DNA from: Morchella semilibera
Taxonomy: Eukaryota > Ascomycota > Pezizomycetes > Pezizales > Morchellaceae
Length of the DNA stretch: 64,000 nt
Direction of reading: 5' to 3'
Assembly: GCA_009192285.1 (NCBI GenBank)
Contig: CM018603.1
Span: 3,712,588-3,776,587 of the forward strand
The notes under the pieces are model-generated. The model had not been told where the DNA came from. It worked only from the letters and a program-made list of their open reading frames with translations, and did not search any database. Shown piece after piece: positions 13,498-26,763 of the stretch; position 1 is the stretch's first letter; the number at the start of each line of letters is the position of its first letter. Position numbers and translations under genes: made by a program.

Positions 13498-14642
13498 AAA
13501 AGGCTAAAAAACATCATCCTCTCTCTCTCTTCCCTTCCTCCGAGACTTTCCAAAAAAAAAAACTGTCGTTTCCCACCCTTTATTTGTGTCCCAAAAAAAA
13601 AAAAAAAAAAACCTGTATCCATGACCCAACGAAACAAAAAGAAGAGAGAAGAGAGATGGTCGAAGAGCCTTCCGCTAAAAAATAAAAAATAAAAAATGGG
13701 GGAAATAACTGACAATAAAAAAAAAAAAAAAAAAAAAAAAGGAGGAACCAAAAAAAAAAAACCCCGCCAAAACAAAATGCACAAAGGGAAAGAAAAAAGA
13801 AAAAAGAAAAAGAAAAAGAAAAAGTAACATCGACAAAAGAAATACCCCCCCCCAAAAAAAAGCTAAAACAAAAGAAATGATTCCCCTTCCCCGCACAATT
13901 TCCCCCCGATCTCCCTATCCTCAGCTTCTCCGACAAATCATACATACCAACATGATCCTTCTGGCTGCAGGCAACCACTCAACGTCCATATCAATCCCTA
14001 AAGTATCATCAATTCAGTTGTGAATTCAGTAGGCTATTTTTTGTGTTTTTCTAGGTTAAGGTTGCCGTTTTTTCCTTCAAAAAAAGAAATGAGAAGAAAA
14101 ATGAATGTCCATCCATACCATACCATAATCCCAAAGTAAAGCGTATAAAAAAAAAAGACTAGATATACCTACCAAATAACAAAAGAAACGAGACATACCC
14201 CCCTTCCCTGGATAGTTGTTTTCTTTTGTTAAAAAAAGAAGTGTTGATCAGAAGTATCAGTTAGATATAAGAACCTGACACGATAAAGATATAGAAAAAG
14301 GACTAAACCTCCCCAATGTCACCAACAATTAAAAAGACAAACAAATATGGAGGTACAAATCACGTCAATTTCAAAAACCACACTGGGACAAAGAAGCATT
14401 AAAAAGACCGAGATTGATAAAGAAAAAGAAAAAAGGAGGAACCAGTGAAATAGAACTTTTTGATATGAAAACCCCCCGCCCCCCGACAATCCATTTGCGC
14501 CCAGCAGAGGAATAAAGAAAAAAGAAATGAATACAACCCCAAGAGACTCGAAAAGAGAGAAAAAATCTCTGCAATTGCAACTAAACCCCATACATAACAC
14601 GCAAAGCAGGAGAGCCTACTAATTGCGATAAACGTTAAGACA
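13371..14642. repeat. A-homopolymer and AAAAAG-rich tract
   Basis: On the plus strand this span is dominated by poly-A runs (about 13475-13501, 13552-13561, 13592-13610, 13719-13740 and 13750-13760) and an (AAAAAG)n-like block at 13793-13824, with C runs between. It lies just 3' of the minus-strand zinc-cluster gene, so the transcript of that gene would read it as U-rich. The long Phe-rich minus-strand frames here are a by-product of the poly-T. No gene is supported. Confidence 0.7.
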
Positions 14643-14680
14643 AAAGCGAATAAAAGCGAATAACAGCGAATAACAGCGAA
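14643..14680. repeat. 10-base tandem repeat (GCGAATAAMA)
   Basis: About three and a half copies of a 10-base unit, GCGAATAAAA/GCGAATAACA, ending eight bases from the stop codon of the minus-strand zinc-cluster gene. It therefore lies in that gene's 3' untranslated region. Confidence 0.75.
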
Positions 14681-14687
14681 CCTTGAA

Positions 14688-16877
14688 TCACTCTACCAAG
14701 ATCTTCTTCTTCTTGGTCTTGTTCTTCAGTTTCCCCAAAACACCAAGTCCACCCCCAGCTGCAGCCTTCCTTGCAGCAGCTGCTGCTTGTCGTCCTCGCC
14801 TTGTCCCTGCTTCATCCTCAGAAATGCACCCATCAGCTCCAATCCCCGCATCCTTGCATCTTTGGCATGGTCGTGCCCTATCACAGCCCTTCTTAGACTT
14901 CCGGCAGCGTTGGCATCGAGGCTTCATCGACGGCTCGTCGGGTCCGAGGTGGTGTTGGTGCGGTCGGTCATCCACCGGGGTCGCTGTTTGCTGGCTGTAT
15001 AGCGAGGTGGGTGTAGTGAGGGTGAGGGTGACTGTGTTGACATTGCCTGAGTTCGAGCGCGATTTGGCATTTCCATTAGATGAGGATGCAACGGAGGGCT
15101 TACGGCTAGATGGAGGAGACGCAGGAGAGATAGGCCATTGCGTCTCTGGCAATGGTCTGGGCTTTTTGAGTCCATTCGTTTGCAGTGTGGGCTGATTTTT
15201 GCGCTTAGTTGCTCTAACGAAGCCTTTAGGTAGAGCGGGCTTGGCCTTTAGAGTTGTTCCTACATTGCTTGGCGGCGCTGAAGGGGCTGAGGGTACGCTT
15301 GATAGCTTTCTCCCACGAACGGTTTTCATCAATGGAACGTCATCCAAGTCTTCATCGTAATCTGCGTCGTCATCCTCTTCCTCTTTGCCAATATACGTTT
15401 CATCAGCATCATCATCAAGTAAGTCTTCATACTCCTCTTCGTCCTCAGCACCAGTTGCATAGGTTCGATGTGATTCAACCCTTGATGGATCTTCTCTATA
15501 ATAAGCCTGTTGCGTTGTGTGAGGGGATGGTATTGGTGGGGAAGGTAATTCTTCATTATCGCTTGGTTCGGTGGTATCGAAGCTCGGTAGGATCTCGTCT
15601 AAGCTTTTGTACTTCATCTTGTCCCTTGAATACGAGATTGGGCTGTTCGGCGATCCACTGTTTAGCGGATCGGGTAGCTCAGTAGTGTCGCTTCGCCCAT
15701 CATCACCATACTCGCCCCCCCCTGAAGAGAAGCCCTCTTCGTACTCTTCATCGTAGTTATCCTCTCGTGTTGAGGTTGTTACAGAACAATTCTCTACCCT
15801 ATTACCACCGAGTCGCATAAGTTGTACAGCGACTTCTTCATCCGAGATACACGATGCAATTGTAGGCGCAGGTGTAGGGAAGGTGCCATTCCCACCTGTC
15901 CGCGGCTGTGGCCAGGGGTTCTGTACTTGAGCGCTGTTTCCAGGATAGGTACCGTATGCAGATGGTGGTGTAGGATGGGGGTAACCATAGTTTCGAGGCG
16001 CGTATGGGGTTGTCACTTCTTCGGGTTGACGTGTGGGGCTAGCAGACGACGCACTTGAGCCATCATGCCTAGGTGGGGCTGTGGGGGGGTATAGTGGAAG
16101 TTCCTATAAGAGAATTAGCAAAAAATTAATAGTATAACGGAGCCGTGTAATATTCACGTCTGACGAGAACTTTGGCCTTTTCCTCCTTGATCCTTCCAAG
16201 ATATTGTCAAGACTGATTTCCGCACTTGCAAGAGGTTCGAGTCGGTTCCTCTGTTCCTCCTCATAGGTCATAAATCCTAATGGCGCTATGGAGACACCTG
16301 GTAGGTGAGTCGACGCATAGGGATCAAAGCGCTCTTGCTTATACTCCCAATTGTGGCTAGAGGCTGGACGTTTAAGGGTCTTTGAGCGACCACCTGTACT
16401 GGCGCTACGCCTTCCTCGGGCAGCGCTGGGTGAGACGCTCCTTGCAGAAGGCTCGGGATGACTTAATAACGATGGGTGAATGTCATATGAATAGCGTTGC
16501 GGGGCTTCTTCGACACGAACAAAGACAGTCATACCATCTTCGAAATTTTCGTGCTGAAGAATCATATACTTCCCTTCGGGGTCTTGGAAACTAAGGGCAG
16601 AGTCTTTGTGGGAGGATAGTGCAAACATGTTCTTGACGGTCGTTGTGATCGACTCCGTTGTGTCATGGGGAAAGATGTGTAGAGTTTTGGGCTCTGATAC
16701 CCCGCCGCAAATTCTAAAGTGTACACTCTTGCAACTAGATGTTGGTGACAACGACTTGGGAGGCGTCATGACTGTTGCACTGCTGTGATAAGGAGTAGTA
16801 ACTTCTGGTACAAAGCTGCTGTAGGTTCGGGATGTTCGAACGACGGGTTCGTTTGAGAGGAGGGTGTTGATGTTCAT
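14688..16877 (-). CDS. Zn2Cys6 protein with C-terminal cluster and N-terminal beta-grasp-like region
   Basis: Two exons, 16877-16158 and 16103-14688, joined by a 54-base intron (donor GTGAAT, acceptor TATAG); the product is 711 residues. Residues ~50-125 (SVHFRICGG, PKTLHIFPHDTTESI, YMILQHENFEDGMTVFVRV) read like a ubiquitin/PB1-type beta-grasp fold. The middle is Ser/Pro-rich with several acidic blocks. Near residues 637-666 lies CQRCRKSKKGCDRARPCQRC followed nine residues later by a sixth Cys, a Zn2Cys6 binuclear cluster, with a basic Lys-rich tail. Zn2Cys6 clusters bind DNA in fungal transcription factors but usually lie near the N-terminus; here the cluster is at the extreme C-terminus. 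I infer a nuclear regulator; its targets are unknown. The ATG chosen is the first in the frame and precedes the conserved block. Confidence 0.85.
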
Positions 16878-18900
16878 TTTGAATGGCTGTAGAGGAAAGA
16901 TAGGACGGTGATAGAGTGATGCGCCAACCCGTTTATGATCCTATATTGAATGGCTGATGATGGCAAATGCAACCCGTTAGTCAAAAGATGAATACTTAGA
17001 GGGTGAGGAACTCGGTGTGATGATGCGGGGAGCAAAAGGAGATGGATAAAGAGATGGCGACCAAGAAATTTACATCAGGGCAGCGGGGGGGGGGGGGGGG
17101 GGGGGGGGGGGGTGAATAGTCAGGAGCGACGGGAGGTTTTCGGAACCACGCGATGGATTTAAGGGAACCAAGCGGGACAAGAACAAGCGGGGATATGACG
17201 AGAGAGAAACAAGATGGTAAAATACCGAGGAAGAAGAAGAAGAAGAAGTTTGTAACCATACCTTGAATAGATGCGTCGTGGTCAACGACTGCGCTCAGCG
17301 CTCAAAGCGGGATGATTCTCCAATCCAGCGTCCGGAGCGCACAGTTAATGGGGAGGGCAGCGACAACAACAGCGATGGTTGACGTCCAGGAAATCAGGAG
17401 CAAACTGGGTAGAGCGATGGGAGGGGGGTGCTCAGTAATATTGGGGATCCTGCGAAGATTGCGCTCAAGATGGCGAGGAATGAAGTTGGTGTTTAGATGC
17501 GAGCAAGGGTGAGGAGTGAAGAGAGTGATGGACTGGGGGGTGGGTATTGATGAGGGGAGGTAGAGAGGTGTTAGAGATGATTATGGTGATGGACGGAAAG
17601 ACTTTGGAGAGGTGTTGTAAGAGAGGGCGCAGAGATGGAGGGGAAGGATGAGTTCGAAGGTCGAGTTGTGTTGGTAGAGCGAGAGGAGGGTGTGGGTGTG
17701 GGAGAATGTAGGAGCGAGCGGAGTGGGTGTGTGTGGGGTGAGGAAGAGAGGTGTGTGGAGAGCGGAACTACTGGTTGGGTGGGGATAGGATGATAATGAT
17801 GATGGATATGAATAGGTCGCTCACTCTTGAGTCGGGGGGGGGGAGGGGGGAGGAGGAGGAGGGGGGGGGTAATAGATGTGCTAGGGAGCAAAGCTGTGTG
17901 TGCTGTGTGTAGGCGCAAGCAAGCGTGGAATTGCTCTTGGGTTAGGGAACTGGCAGAGAATAATAATGGGTAAGGTAAGAAGGTATGGGAGAGGTGTGTA
18001 TGTAGGTGTGTAGGTGTGTAGGGTGTGTAGGTGTGTGTGGTGGGCGGGCAGTTGGGGTAAGTGGGCAGAAAGTCAAACGAAAGGGCGAAAAGAACGGAAC
18101 AAGCTAAGAAGAGAGAGACAAGTCCGACAGGTATATTGGGAATGGTGATAATGCGAAAGTGAGTGAGCGAACGAAAAAAACCAAGCTATCTACCGTGGTC
18201 GTCGCTGTCGCTGTCGCTGTCGACATGTCGCTGTCGCCGCCGCCTGTCATGATAGTCTAAGTAGCTTTCAAAGGTTGGTGATACTCAATTACCTGTAATG
18301 GTTGGATCTATAGGGCGGCGTACAGGAAGAAGGTGTGTGTCTGTCTGTCTCTCGCTCGCTCTCTAGCTCTCGCTATCTCTTGCTTCTGCTACCTGCTGAC
18401 TGGTCAAATAGGCTTTGTCTACATAACTTAGTGGTGTATAGAATTATGGTCGCTGAAGGTGCTACAAGTGCTACAAGTGCTACTGGAACTTGAGTCTGCT
18501 CTTTCCTTCGAATTCTTTCTCTCTATGGTAGCTCCCCACTAATACTGCTTCTGTGTGCTCTCCCTACTGCTTGTCCTGGACCTGGTGTGCGCGAGTGGTA
18601 CTCTACTCTCTCATATGGTGTGTGTATGGCTATGTATGTGTATGTGTGTGTGTTGCAGCAACAGCAGCAAGCAGCAGCAAGCGTACGTCCAACGGGCTGT
18701 AACAACGCAGACCTCTAGCAAGCGGAGCTTGGGATATGAAAGCCAGTTCCCAGATACATCGATACATGCCATACATGAGAACCTTCACCCCCCCCCAAGA
18801 CTCTCCGGCGCTCTGTGCTCAACTTGAGGGAACGTGCGAACTGAAGTGGCCAGGCTAATCCCAAGTCGGAATTAGGAAGAGGTTCGACGACGGGGGGCCG
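16878..18900. promoter_or_regulatory. long purine-rich upstream region of the zinc-cluster gene
   Basis: No coding frame is convincing. The span is strongly strand-asymmetric (G/A on plus, C/T on the coding strand of the gene at 14688-16877) and carries many simple repeats: a 28-base G run, G-rich blocks at 17837-17868, GTGTAG repeats near 17995-18040, (GTCGCT)n near 18198-18235 and a CT-rich block at 18346-18372. Long pyrimidine-rich leaders are common for fungal regulatory genes, so part of this may be 5' untranslated region. That is inference. Confidence 0.4.
17085..17112 (+). repeat. 28-base poly-G run
   Basis: An uninterrupted run of 28 G on the plus strand, preceded by CAGC and followed by TGAATAG. 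It is about 210 bases upstream of the start codon of the minus-strand zinc-cluster gene, whose coding strand would carry it as poly-C. Confidence 0.95.
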
Positions 18901-21900
18901 CGCTTCCCTTCCTTCCTTCCAACCAACTGAGATTACCTACACATTTCAACGCTTCCAAGTACAAGCCAAGGGTGGGCACTTTACATGGACTGCATTCTCT
19001 TGTCCTTTTCTGCCTACTACTACTCATATAAAGTACATACATCATGTATGTATATATGTATGTTCAATATGTGATTTGACCCCCCCCCCCCCCCACTCTC
19101 TCCCTCTGATATTACTGCTTGCGTTCATTACCAGCGTCTAAATGGAGAGAGGTAGAAAGAAGAAGAGAGAGCGACGGGTGTGTTTCCATCCCGAAAAAGA
19201 TGGTGGACCCGGCCGTGGATCGCCGCCCGCCGTTGCAACATGCACTGATTGGCACAGACACGATACGATATCCTTCCTTCAAGATGCCTCCTCCACTCGC
19301 TCGCTAACGAATCGCCAGTGGGATGCGATGCGGATGAGAGTAGTTAGAACGGGTCAGGATGGTGAGTGGTGGAAGCGCTCCCTCGGCGCAGAAGGGATTT
19401 TGTTTGGAATTGTCATTAGACTGAGATACTTTCTTCCACCTCTTGACCTTTTCATACTGCCTCAAAAAATGGAAGCCGTGAATGCGCGATGAGTAGTTCA
19501 AAATTGAAAAACGACCAAAAAAAAAAGGAAAGGAAAGGGATGAAATAAAAGGTTGGGGAAACTACGGGCAAACAAAGAGCGTAAAACACGGGGATCGCTT
19601 GCGTCAAAGATCGGGCGATGTAAGAAGCAGGACGAGAATGCAGTTTGTCAGTTTGCCCGCAGCGCCAACAGGTAAGAAGCAAGAGAAGCCGAAGCCGATA
19701 TCCTGTGAGGAAAAAAATAAAGTGCGACGGTTTTTGGAGAAGATTAAAGGGATTTATTGTAAATATTGAAGTTAACAAGATATGGAGATTGTCAATAGAA
19801 CTGGACGGGCAACCAGGGCTGGAGATACTTCCGTCGCTATCTTTTTTGGAAAAATGGCGGCTCGTCATTCGCAAGATTTGATATAGAGCACACCAGAATA
19901 TATGCTAAGAAATCCTTAAGAGGGGGTATTGGATTGTTTGTAAACCTGGGAAGCAAACAAGGGAGCAAAAAACAAAACTGTAAACATTCCTGCGCAAAAC
20001 TACTACATCTACGGTTATCGTCGGCGCCATAGGGTGTAGCACCCATGAAACCTAAAGGATATAAATAGCGCCGCGGGGGGGATAGGAAGAAGGTGAAGTT
20101 GTAATCGTTTGGCTGGCTGCGGGCGACCGGGCGACACAGCCAACGGCGCCTCAAGAAGCGTTCTTTAACTGCTATTGTGGATCAGCGGAAGCAGAGCGAC
20201 GTCAGAATCAAATAAATAAGCTACTTGAGAAAGAGCGAATGGGATGAAGAAGATATAAAAAAAAAAAAAACGGGCAAAGCACCTGGCGAACCGTTTGGTT
20301 AATAACAAGGTGATACATGTAATAATAAGTGAGAGTCGCCCAAGTCTCGTGACGACGCGTAAAGTGGTTTTCCGTGACGTGCCTAGCAGTCAGCCAAGGA
20401 AAGCTAGACAGTTGGGCGGGAGGGCGCGGGACGACGCGTTGGCAGGCATCCAGTTCTGAGACAATGCGACCATTCTTAATGTGGAAGTCCCAATCCCGAC
20501 TCCATGGAGGAGAGTACTGGTATACGGAAATGGCGCAAATCATTTGGGATAAACACCGTTAAAAGACATAGTAAAATTGTCATAGGTTTTCAGTCTTGTT
20601 TTCACTCACCTTCTCAACCCTTGAATTCAAATGCGCCGTACTTTTTTTTTTTTTTTGAAGTTAGTATGTACCTAGTGGATCGTGAGAATATTCTAGATTT
20701 GAATTTCCCGAGGTCATTGCGTCACGTCACATGGTCCGAGGCCGGGTAATCTATAAAAAAAGCACCTCATTACGGCAACCGCCGCTGCTCGGAAACCAAA
20801 CGAAAACAACTGGTCTGGTGTTTGAAGTCTTTCCTTCCACCATGAAAAGCTTTTTGGCTCAAACTTTTTTTGAAGAGCTACATATCGCAAAACGATAGAT
20901 AACCGACACACAAAGCTGCCTCAGAAGAACCTCGATGGCAAAATAAAATAAAATAATGAGGGAGGCAAGCTCCCGCCCGGTTGGCAGTGCAGAAACTTTG
21001 AGGGGCGGTCATGGAGATACGCATACAGTCTAGCTTTATAAAACCATGCCTGATGCTTCTAAGGCTGCTTTGCGACGGGTTCAGGCCGTTTTCTTAATGA
21101 CCCAGCGATCTGTCACTCTCGACCTGTCACAACCCGGGTCACTGATACGATCCCCCCAGACCTTGAACCTTTTACCTTTGGATCGCAAGGTACTTGTATG
21201 TATAAATTACTTTATTATGGAAGCCTTCGGACCTCCCTCCGAATTTCTTATTTCTTTCTAGAACAATTTCGATCAATGTTGTTTTCTTGCCATCCTTGTT
21301 TTTTGGGTTCGTGATCATTTTATTTCATATCCCAGGGTTGACAAACCACCCCTCCTCCCCTGGTTTGCGACCCGTGATCATCAAAAGATAGTTGCAACCC
21401 CCCCCCCCGGTGATACCAACAAGAATGGCCCGCGCGAGACTCGGTAAAGGCAGATGTGGGCAAATGCGATGGAGAATTTCCCTCAGAGGAGTAAGCAATC
21501 CCGGATCTCTTTTTCGCCCCACACCACGTTTCTCTAATGTCTCAGAGTAGGTACATAGACCACCTGTTCCACCACTTCCCATCCGCAAAATCTCCCATTG
21601 TGGTGGCTGAGCTCCTTCTCGAACCTTACCCCCTCATAAACTCACCGCCAAACCCAACAACCGAAAACAAGCAGCTTCCAGAAATATTCTTCAGCTTCGA
21701 TCTTCATCAATTTCCCACATTGGACTTGGGAGTGGTTATTTTTTTTTAAATCATGTCAACGGTTTCCATGGACTCCGATTGCCCACTGCAATTTTAACCG
21801 CGAAGTTGTTCATTCCGGAGTACCCGCTTGTCCCCCCACCAGCTTAGAGTGCGTCATGGTCGGCTGTATCACTTACGGCAGCAAGATCGTGTTGGATGTT

Positions 21901-24665
21901 TGGCCGCCCTCAATCACCTCAGACTTTAGATTACGGGGGGAAACTTCGGCAGAAAACTTGAGCTCATTTACGGAGTACATAACCGGGGCGAACAGTACAA
22001 ATATGGGCAGGGCTGCTCTTAGAGAGTGAGCGGTGTCGGGAATATTTTAAAGCTACTGTGGAGAGTGCTTCCCTCATAAATTGCTGACATCCAAGTGTTT
22101 AGGACGGAACTGCGCGCGTTTGCCCCTATTCTCCTCCAGGAATGTTCAGAAATGTCCAGTTCGTCTCATGACTGCGATCTAGTTCACGCAACAAGCACAC
22201 CATTGGTCTGAGGAATAGTAAGAGATTGAGTTATGTTTAGGGGGGGGGGCCATTACAGAAACAGCGCACTCTACGGAACTAGGTTCCGACAGGAGTTGTT
22301 TCGGGTGTTCTTTGCTTTATAAGGACCACTGCCCACCAGATATGAGTTGCGGCCCTGTGAATACATTGCCAGTGAGGAAATGCTTTGCGTTTAACCGCTG
22401 GTGATATACTCTGCAGAATGTGTAGATTGCGCTTAGACGCCGGATACGGCCACTCGGTGGATATGTTTTGGTTTCAAGGGACCTTTGGCTGGGCGGTACC
22501 AATTATTTGGAGGGCTAGGTTTAGTTTTGCCGAACGATCTTATTCGCCGTCTCACTTGAATCTGAGCCCCAGTGTCTTCGGGATGTACGGGTGAAGTGAC
22601 ATCTGGAAATCAGGACCCACAGCACAATGTGCGCAGTATATAATCAACACTTAGGCGGTGTTTGTCGTATTGTCAGGAGCTTTCGCGATCCTGAAATAAC
22701 CCAGCAAACTAACATTTCTTCATAATAGCTGACCCGATGGATCGATAGCTTTAGGTCGCTGGGGGCAAGTAGGATCGCAACACCTGCTCGACAATTCCTC
22801 TCTTGCTCGCAACCCGAATGTCTGTGAGGGTTTAACTTTGAAAAGCACGCGTAGGGCGTCGGTGAGTTTCCTTGCTTTTGGGGTCGGGCCGCCCTTGCGT
22901 CGTCCCTGCGTTACTTCGGCATCGGGAGGGCAGGGTAATCGGTGTTACATTCGAGTATCCATAGTATGATTTCATGTCAGTGCCTTACCGCGTTCCCGGT
23001 GCTTTTTCTTTGACATACTTAGAGCCCGAGAGTTACCCAATGTATTTTATTTATTAAGGACCCTTGATTCTCCAGCAACAGGCTCGGTACAACTAATTCA
23101 CGCCCATTAAGTTGCGATCTCCCTATTAGGTAACGAGAACCACCGACCGCTATTTGGAGTGCGCCCTAGCATGCATAAATAGAGACCCCCTGTATATCAA
23201 TTGAGCAACAACACTTTGCTTTGTATCTTGAACATCCATGGAAATAGAGGGTATGGTTTCAGGTGACTGTTCGTGCTTCGTCAGTATAATGAGTATGTAC
23301 ATGACTGTTTTGGCAGGGCGCTTGTTTAGTGAGAGTTAGTTAATAGAGGTTTGGTAGGATCTTTCTGATTCCCAACGCTGTAGGAGTAACCAAGGATAGG
23401 GTGGAAACAAGTCTTGGTTATATGTGCACAGCATCCTGATAGACTATCGACATAGCTTATTACTTGCCACCAATATCACCATTTCGTCTCAGATAGGCAC
23501 CCAATCATTCCCAGCTTCTATCATCTACGCCTGGCGCCTTGTTGGTCAGCACAACTGGAGGAACCATCTCCTCTTTAACAAGGATGGTGGGGAAGCATGG
23601 GGGTTATGGTCCCAACGGCTGATCTCAACCCGTGGAACTAAAGCACAGGCCTGCTTCTTACCATAGCTACCACCGTAGGGGAATCGTGGGTTTTTGTGAT
23701 ATAAAGGTATAACCATTCTCGCGCGGTCCTTCAAGTTTACAGTCTAATTTTCTTCAAAATGACAGTACTGATGTTGGTGTTCCATCATTCATTACCAAGC
23801 TAGGTCAATCCAAAGGAGGGGTTACCTTCGATCTACTTTTTAAAGTTGTTCACAGGCCGGTAGATCTGAGGTGATACTTGCTGTCGATATGTCACTGCCC
23901 CTCTTCCCTGCGAGTTAGAGGCACTTTCGGATGTACGTACACTGGGTGTACTATGCACATCTAGAGTCATGTCAGGCAGACAAGTCCTGTACATATGTCG
24001 TTGTCGTTGCCTAACATGCAGGCGCCTGTCCCGCACTCGAGTTTCAGTGTGGTTGACCGGAATCGACCATTGATAACTTGATGGCGAATCTGGGGACATT
24101 GGAACTTCGATTGCATCTAGGAATCGATAACTAGTGGTTAAGGAGAAGGAAACGGTTTTCTTAACATTCCAAACGTTAGGTATATCAGGTCATGTGATGT
24201 CGTGCGAAGTTTCTTTTGGAAACGCGAGCTAGCGAAGGTGCAGAAGACGCGGCGAGTGGCTGGTGCAACAATTAGTTGCGATTGGGAGGGCGCGTTCAAT
24301 CGCACTTCCCAGTGGTTGCCTCGACAACTGCTGCATACGCGAAGATGGTCTCAAACAATAGTTCCATGTAGTTAACGTTCTCTCTCCGCATCTCAACTGC
24401 ATGCTCTTCTTCCTCATCCTTTAGTCAACAATAACATTGGACGGATTCTTCCCATTCGGTTTTTTCTTAATAGCTCTATTTTCAAATAAAACAGGTCCCC
24501 CAGATTTGTTTGTCTTTTTCTCCTCATCCCCCCTCATCCCCCCCCCCTTTTTTTTCCCAACTGCGTCGCGCCCCTCCCCCACCTGTTTTTGGTAACTTTA
24601 CGCCTCTCATTTTCAAAATTCAAAGCGCATTTCTCTCTTTTACATACTAACCTTCAACTAGTGCA
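18901..24665. other. intergenic region, no supported gene
   Basis: No recognisable gene on either strand. It contains C runs (about 19080-19094), T runs (20641-20656), an A-rich tract near 19517-19530, and short reading frames without domain signals. 24480-24665 is pyrimidine-rich (C and T runs at 24528-24556) and immediately precedes the cyclin start codon, so it is probably that gene's promoter and leader. Confidence 0.55.
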
Positions 24666-26763
24666 ATGGACGCTAAAGTGAGTAGTGTGCTCCCCCCCCC
24701 AAGATTCCTGTGCTTTCATACTATGATCTTCACACACCTGGATGTGCTCCCAATTCAAGACACATTCCATGGTCTTGATACACATACCCACATATATGAG
24801 CACTTCCCCCCCGTCCCCCATTCCGCCCTTACTGATCATCGATCTATTATATTCATCAACACGCCCGCGTTCTTACATCACAATCTCCCCAACACTGCTA
24901 ACATCACACGCTATAACAGCCTCAACGCCCACCCCGTGCGATCCGTGTTCGTCAAGACGAGAACGCCATCCGCGCTGTTAGTAGGAAAGGACTAACTGCA
25001 GCCACCACCACTGCAGCATTAAAGAGCATGGATCCTCAGAAGGGAGCTGTCGGCCTCAAGGCTGGCCCAAGAAGAACCGCGTTTGGTGATGTTAGTAACA
25101 CCGCGAAGAACGTTTCAGAGACTGCGAAGCACGCGAAAGGTACTTTCACCGTCATCGAAGAGAAGCAAATTACCCAAAAGACTACTGGTGCAATCTCAAA
25201 GCCTGCTCAGAGGGGCGTCAAGGGCATTCCCTCTGCTGTTCAGGCCTCTTCCCATGCTGCTACCTCCCGAAATGTTCGAAAGCCAGCTGTCTACCAGGAT
25301 AAGAGGCCTAGCCCGATAAGGCCTAGCCCCAAGAGGCCTAGTTCCCCAAAGGTTTCCAGGGATGCCATCGCAAAGAAGGAATCTCAATATACCCAGGTGA
25401 CCCGCCACAATGGAGTCACCAAGGCGATTTCTCGACCTCTATCAAGCCTCCTCAACTCGAAACATGGCTTGTCAAAAGACGAGGCGCCTGTTCACTCTGA
25501 TCAGCATCCTAACCTTTACTCAGGATATAATGACGAGGAAGATGACGATAACAATGGCGTTGAGGTTGAGGAATATGAAGAGGACGATTACGCAAGTGAC
25601 AATAATGAGGAGAGACTCGAAGGCGGCAAGCTCCGCATCAAAAGAAACGAGGTTATTTCTGATGTTGAGAGCGACGAGGGTGAAGACGATGATGATTTCA
25701 CTACCGCTGTCAGGGGTGACAACACTACCGGTGTTACATTTCCCCTACCACTCGTTCCTAGGTGGACATCGCAGGCCAAAAAGGAGATCCAATCTGTAAA
25801 CAAGCAGTTCAACGCCTATGATGAGGAGGACGAGGGTGATATTTCAATGGTTGCAGAGTATGGGGAGGAGATTTTTGAATATATGCGTGAGCTTGAGGTA
25901 TGAAACACCACTGATAACAAAACTTATGATTACCTACTAATACGTTTCTACAGATTAAATTGTTGCCCAATGCATCATACATGGATCACCAATCAGAGAT
26001 CCAGTGGTCCATGCGCGCCATTCTCATGGATTGGCTCGTCCAGGTTCACACTCGCTTCAACCTTCTCCCAGAAACTCTGTTCCTCTGCCAGAATTATGTG
26101 GACCGGTTCCTTTCATCCAAAGTTGTGTCTCTTGGCAAGCTCCAACTTGTTGGTGCTACTGCTTTATTCGTTGCTGCCAAGTATGAGGAAATCAACTGCC
26201 CATCTGTGCATGAGATTGTCTATATGGTTGACAACGGCTATACCGCGGACGAGATCTTGAAGGCAGAGAGATTTATGCTGTCAATGTTGAATTTTGAACT
26301 TGGCTGGCCGGGGCCAATGAGTTTCCTTCGTCGCATTAGTAAAGCCGACGATTACGACCTTGAGACCAGAACGCTTGCAAAGTACTTTTTGGAGGTTACT
26401 ATCATGGATGAGAGGTTTGTGGGGAGCCCACCTAGCTTTCTGGCAGCTGGCGCACATTATTTGGCGAGGCACATGTTGAAGAAGGGTGAATGGGTAAGTT
26501 CCCTCCTACATTATCTTATCTGTTATTTCCTCGGCTAACCACAATTCTAGTCCCCTGCTCACACGTTTTTCTCTGGTTATACCAGCACCCAATTGGAGCC
26601 ACTTGTCCATACACTGGTTGAGTGTTGCGAGAACCCAAAGACCCACCATGGTGCCATTTACGAAAAATTTGCCGATAGGCGATACAAGAGGGCTAGCTTA
26701 TATGTGCAGAACTGGATCAACAAGGAGAATTCCGAGGGCTCAGAGGAAGAGGCGGAACAATAA
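24666..26763 (+). CDS. B-type mitotic cyclin
   Basis: Regulatory subunit of the mitotic cyclin-dependent kinase. Four exons: 24666-24677, 24920-25897, 25954-26493, 26551-26763, giving 580 residues. Exon 1 encodes only Met-Asp-Ala-Lys; its GTGAGT donor joins CTATAACAG so that the protein continues PQRPPRAIRVRQDENAIRA, typical of fungal B-cyclin N-termini. A destruction-box-like motif RTAFGDVSN lies at residues 56-64 (Phe in place of the usual Leu). Residues ~150-330 are low complexity and acidic. The cyclin box starts near residue 335 (MRAILMDWLVQVH, FVAAKYEEI), and the C-terminal cyclin fold includes FVGSPPSFLAAGAHYLARHM and SGYTSTQLEPLVHTLVECC. Regulation by APC/C destruction is inferred from the motif. 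All three splice junctions keep the frame. Confidence 0.95.

Noticed and set aside
13443-13978. Long Phe-rich minus-strand reading frames
   Set aside because: They are translations of poly-T and T/C tracts; three overlapping frames are open at once and no domain is visible.
19452-19874. 140-codon minus-strand hydrophobic frame
   Set aside because: Hydrophobicity comes from T-rich sequence; no conserved motif, and overlapped by frames on the other strand.
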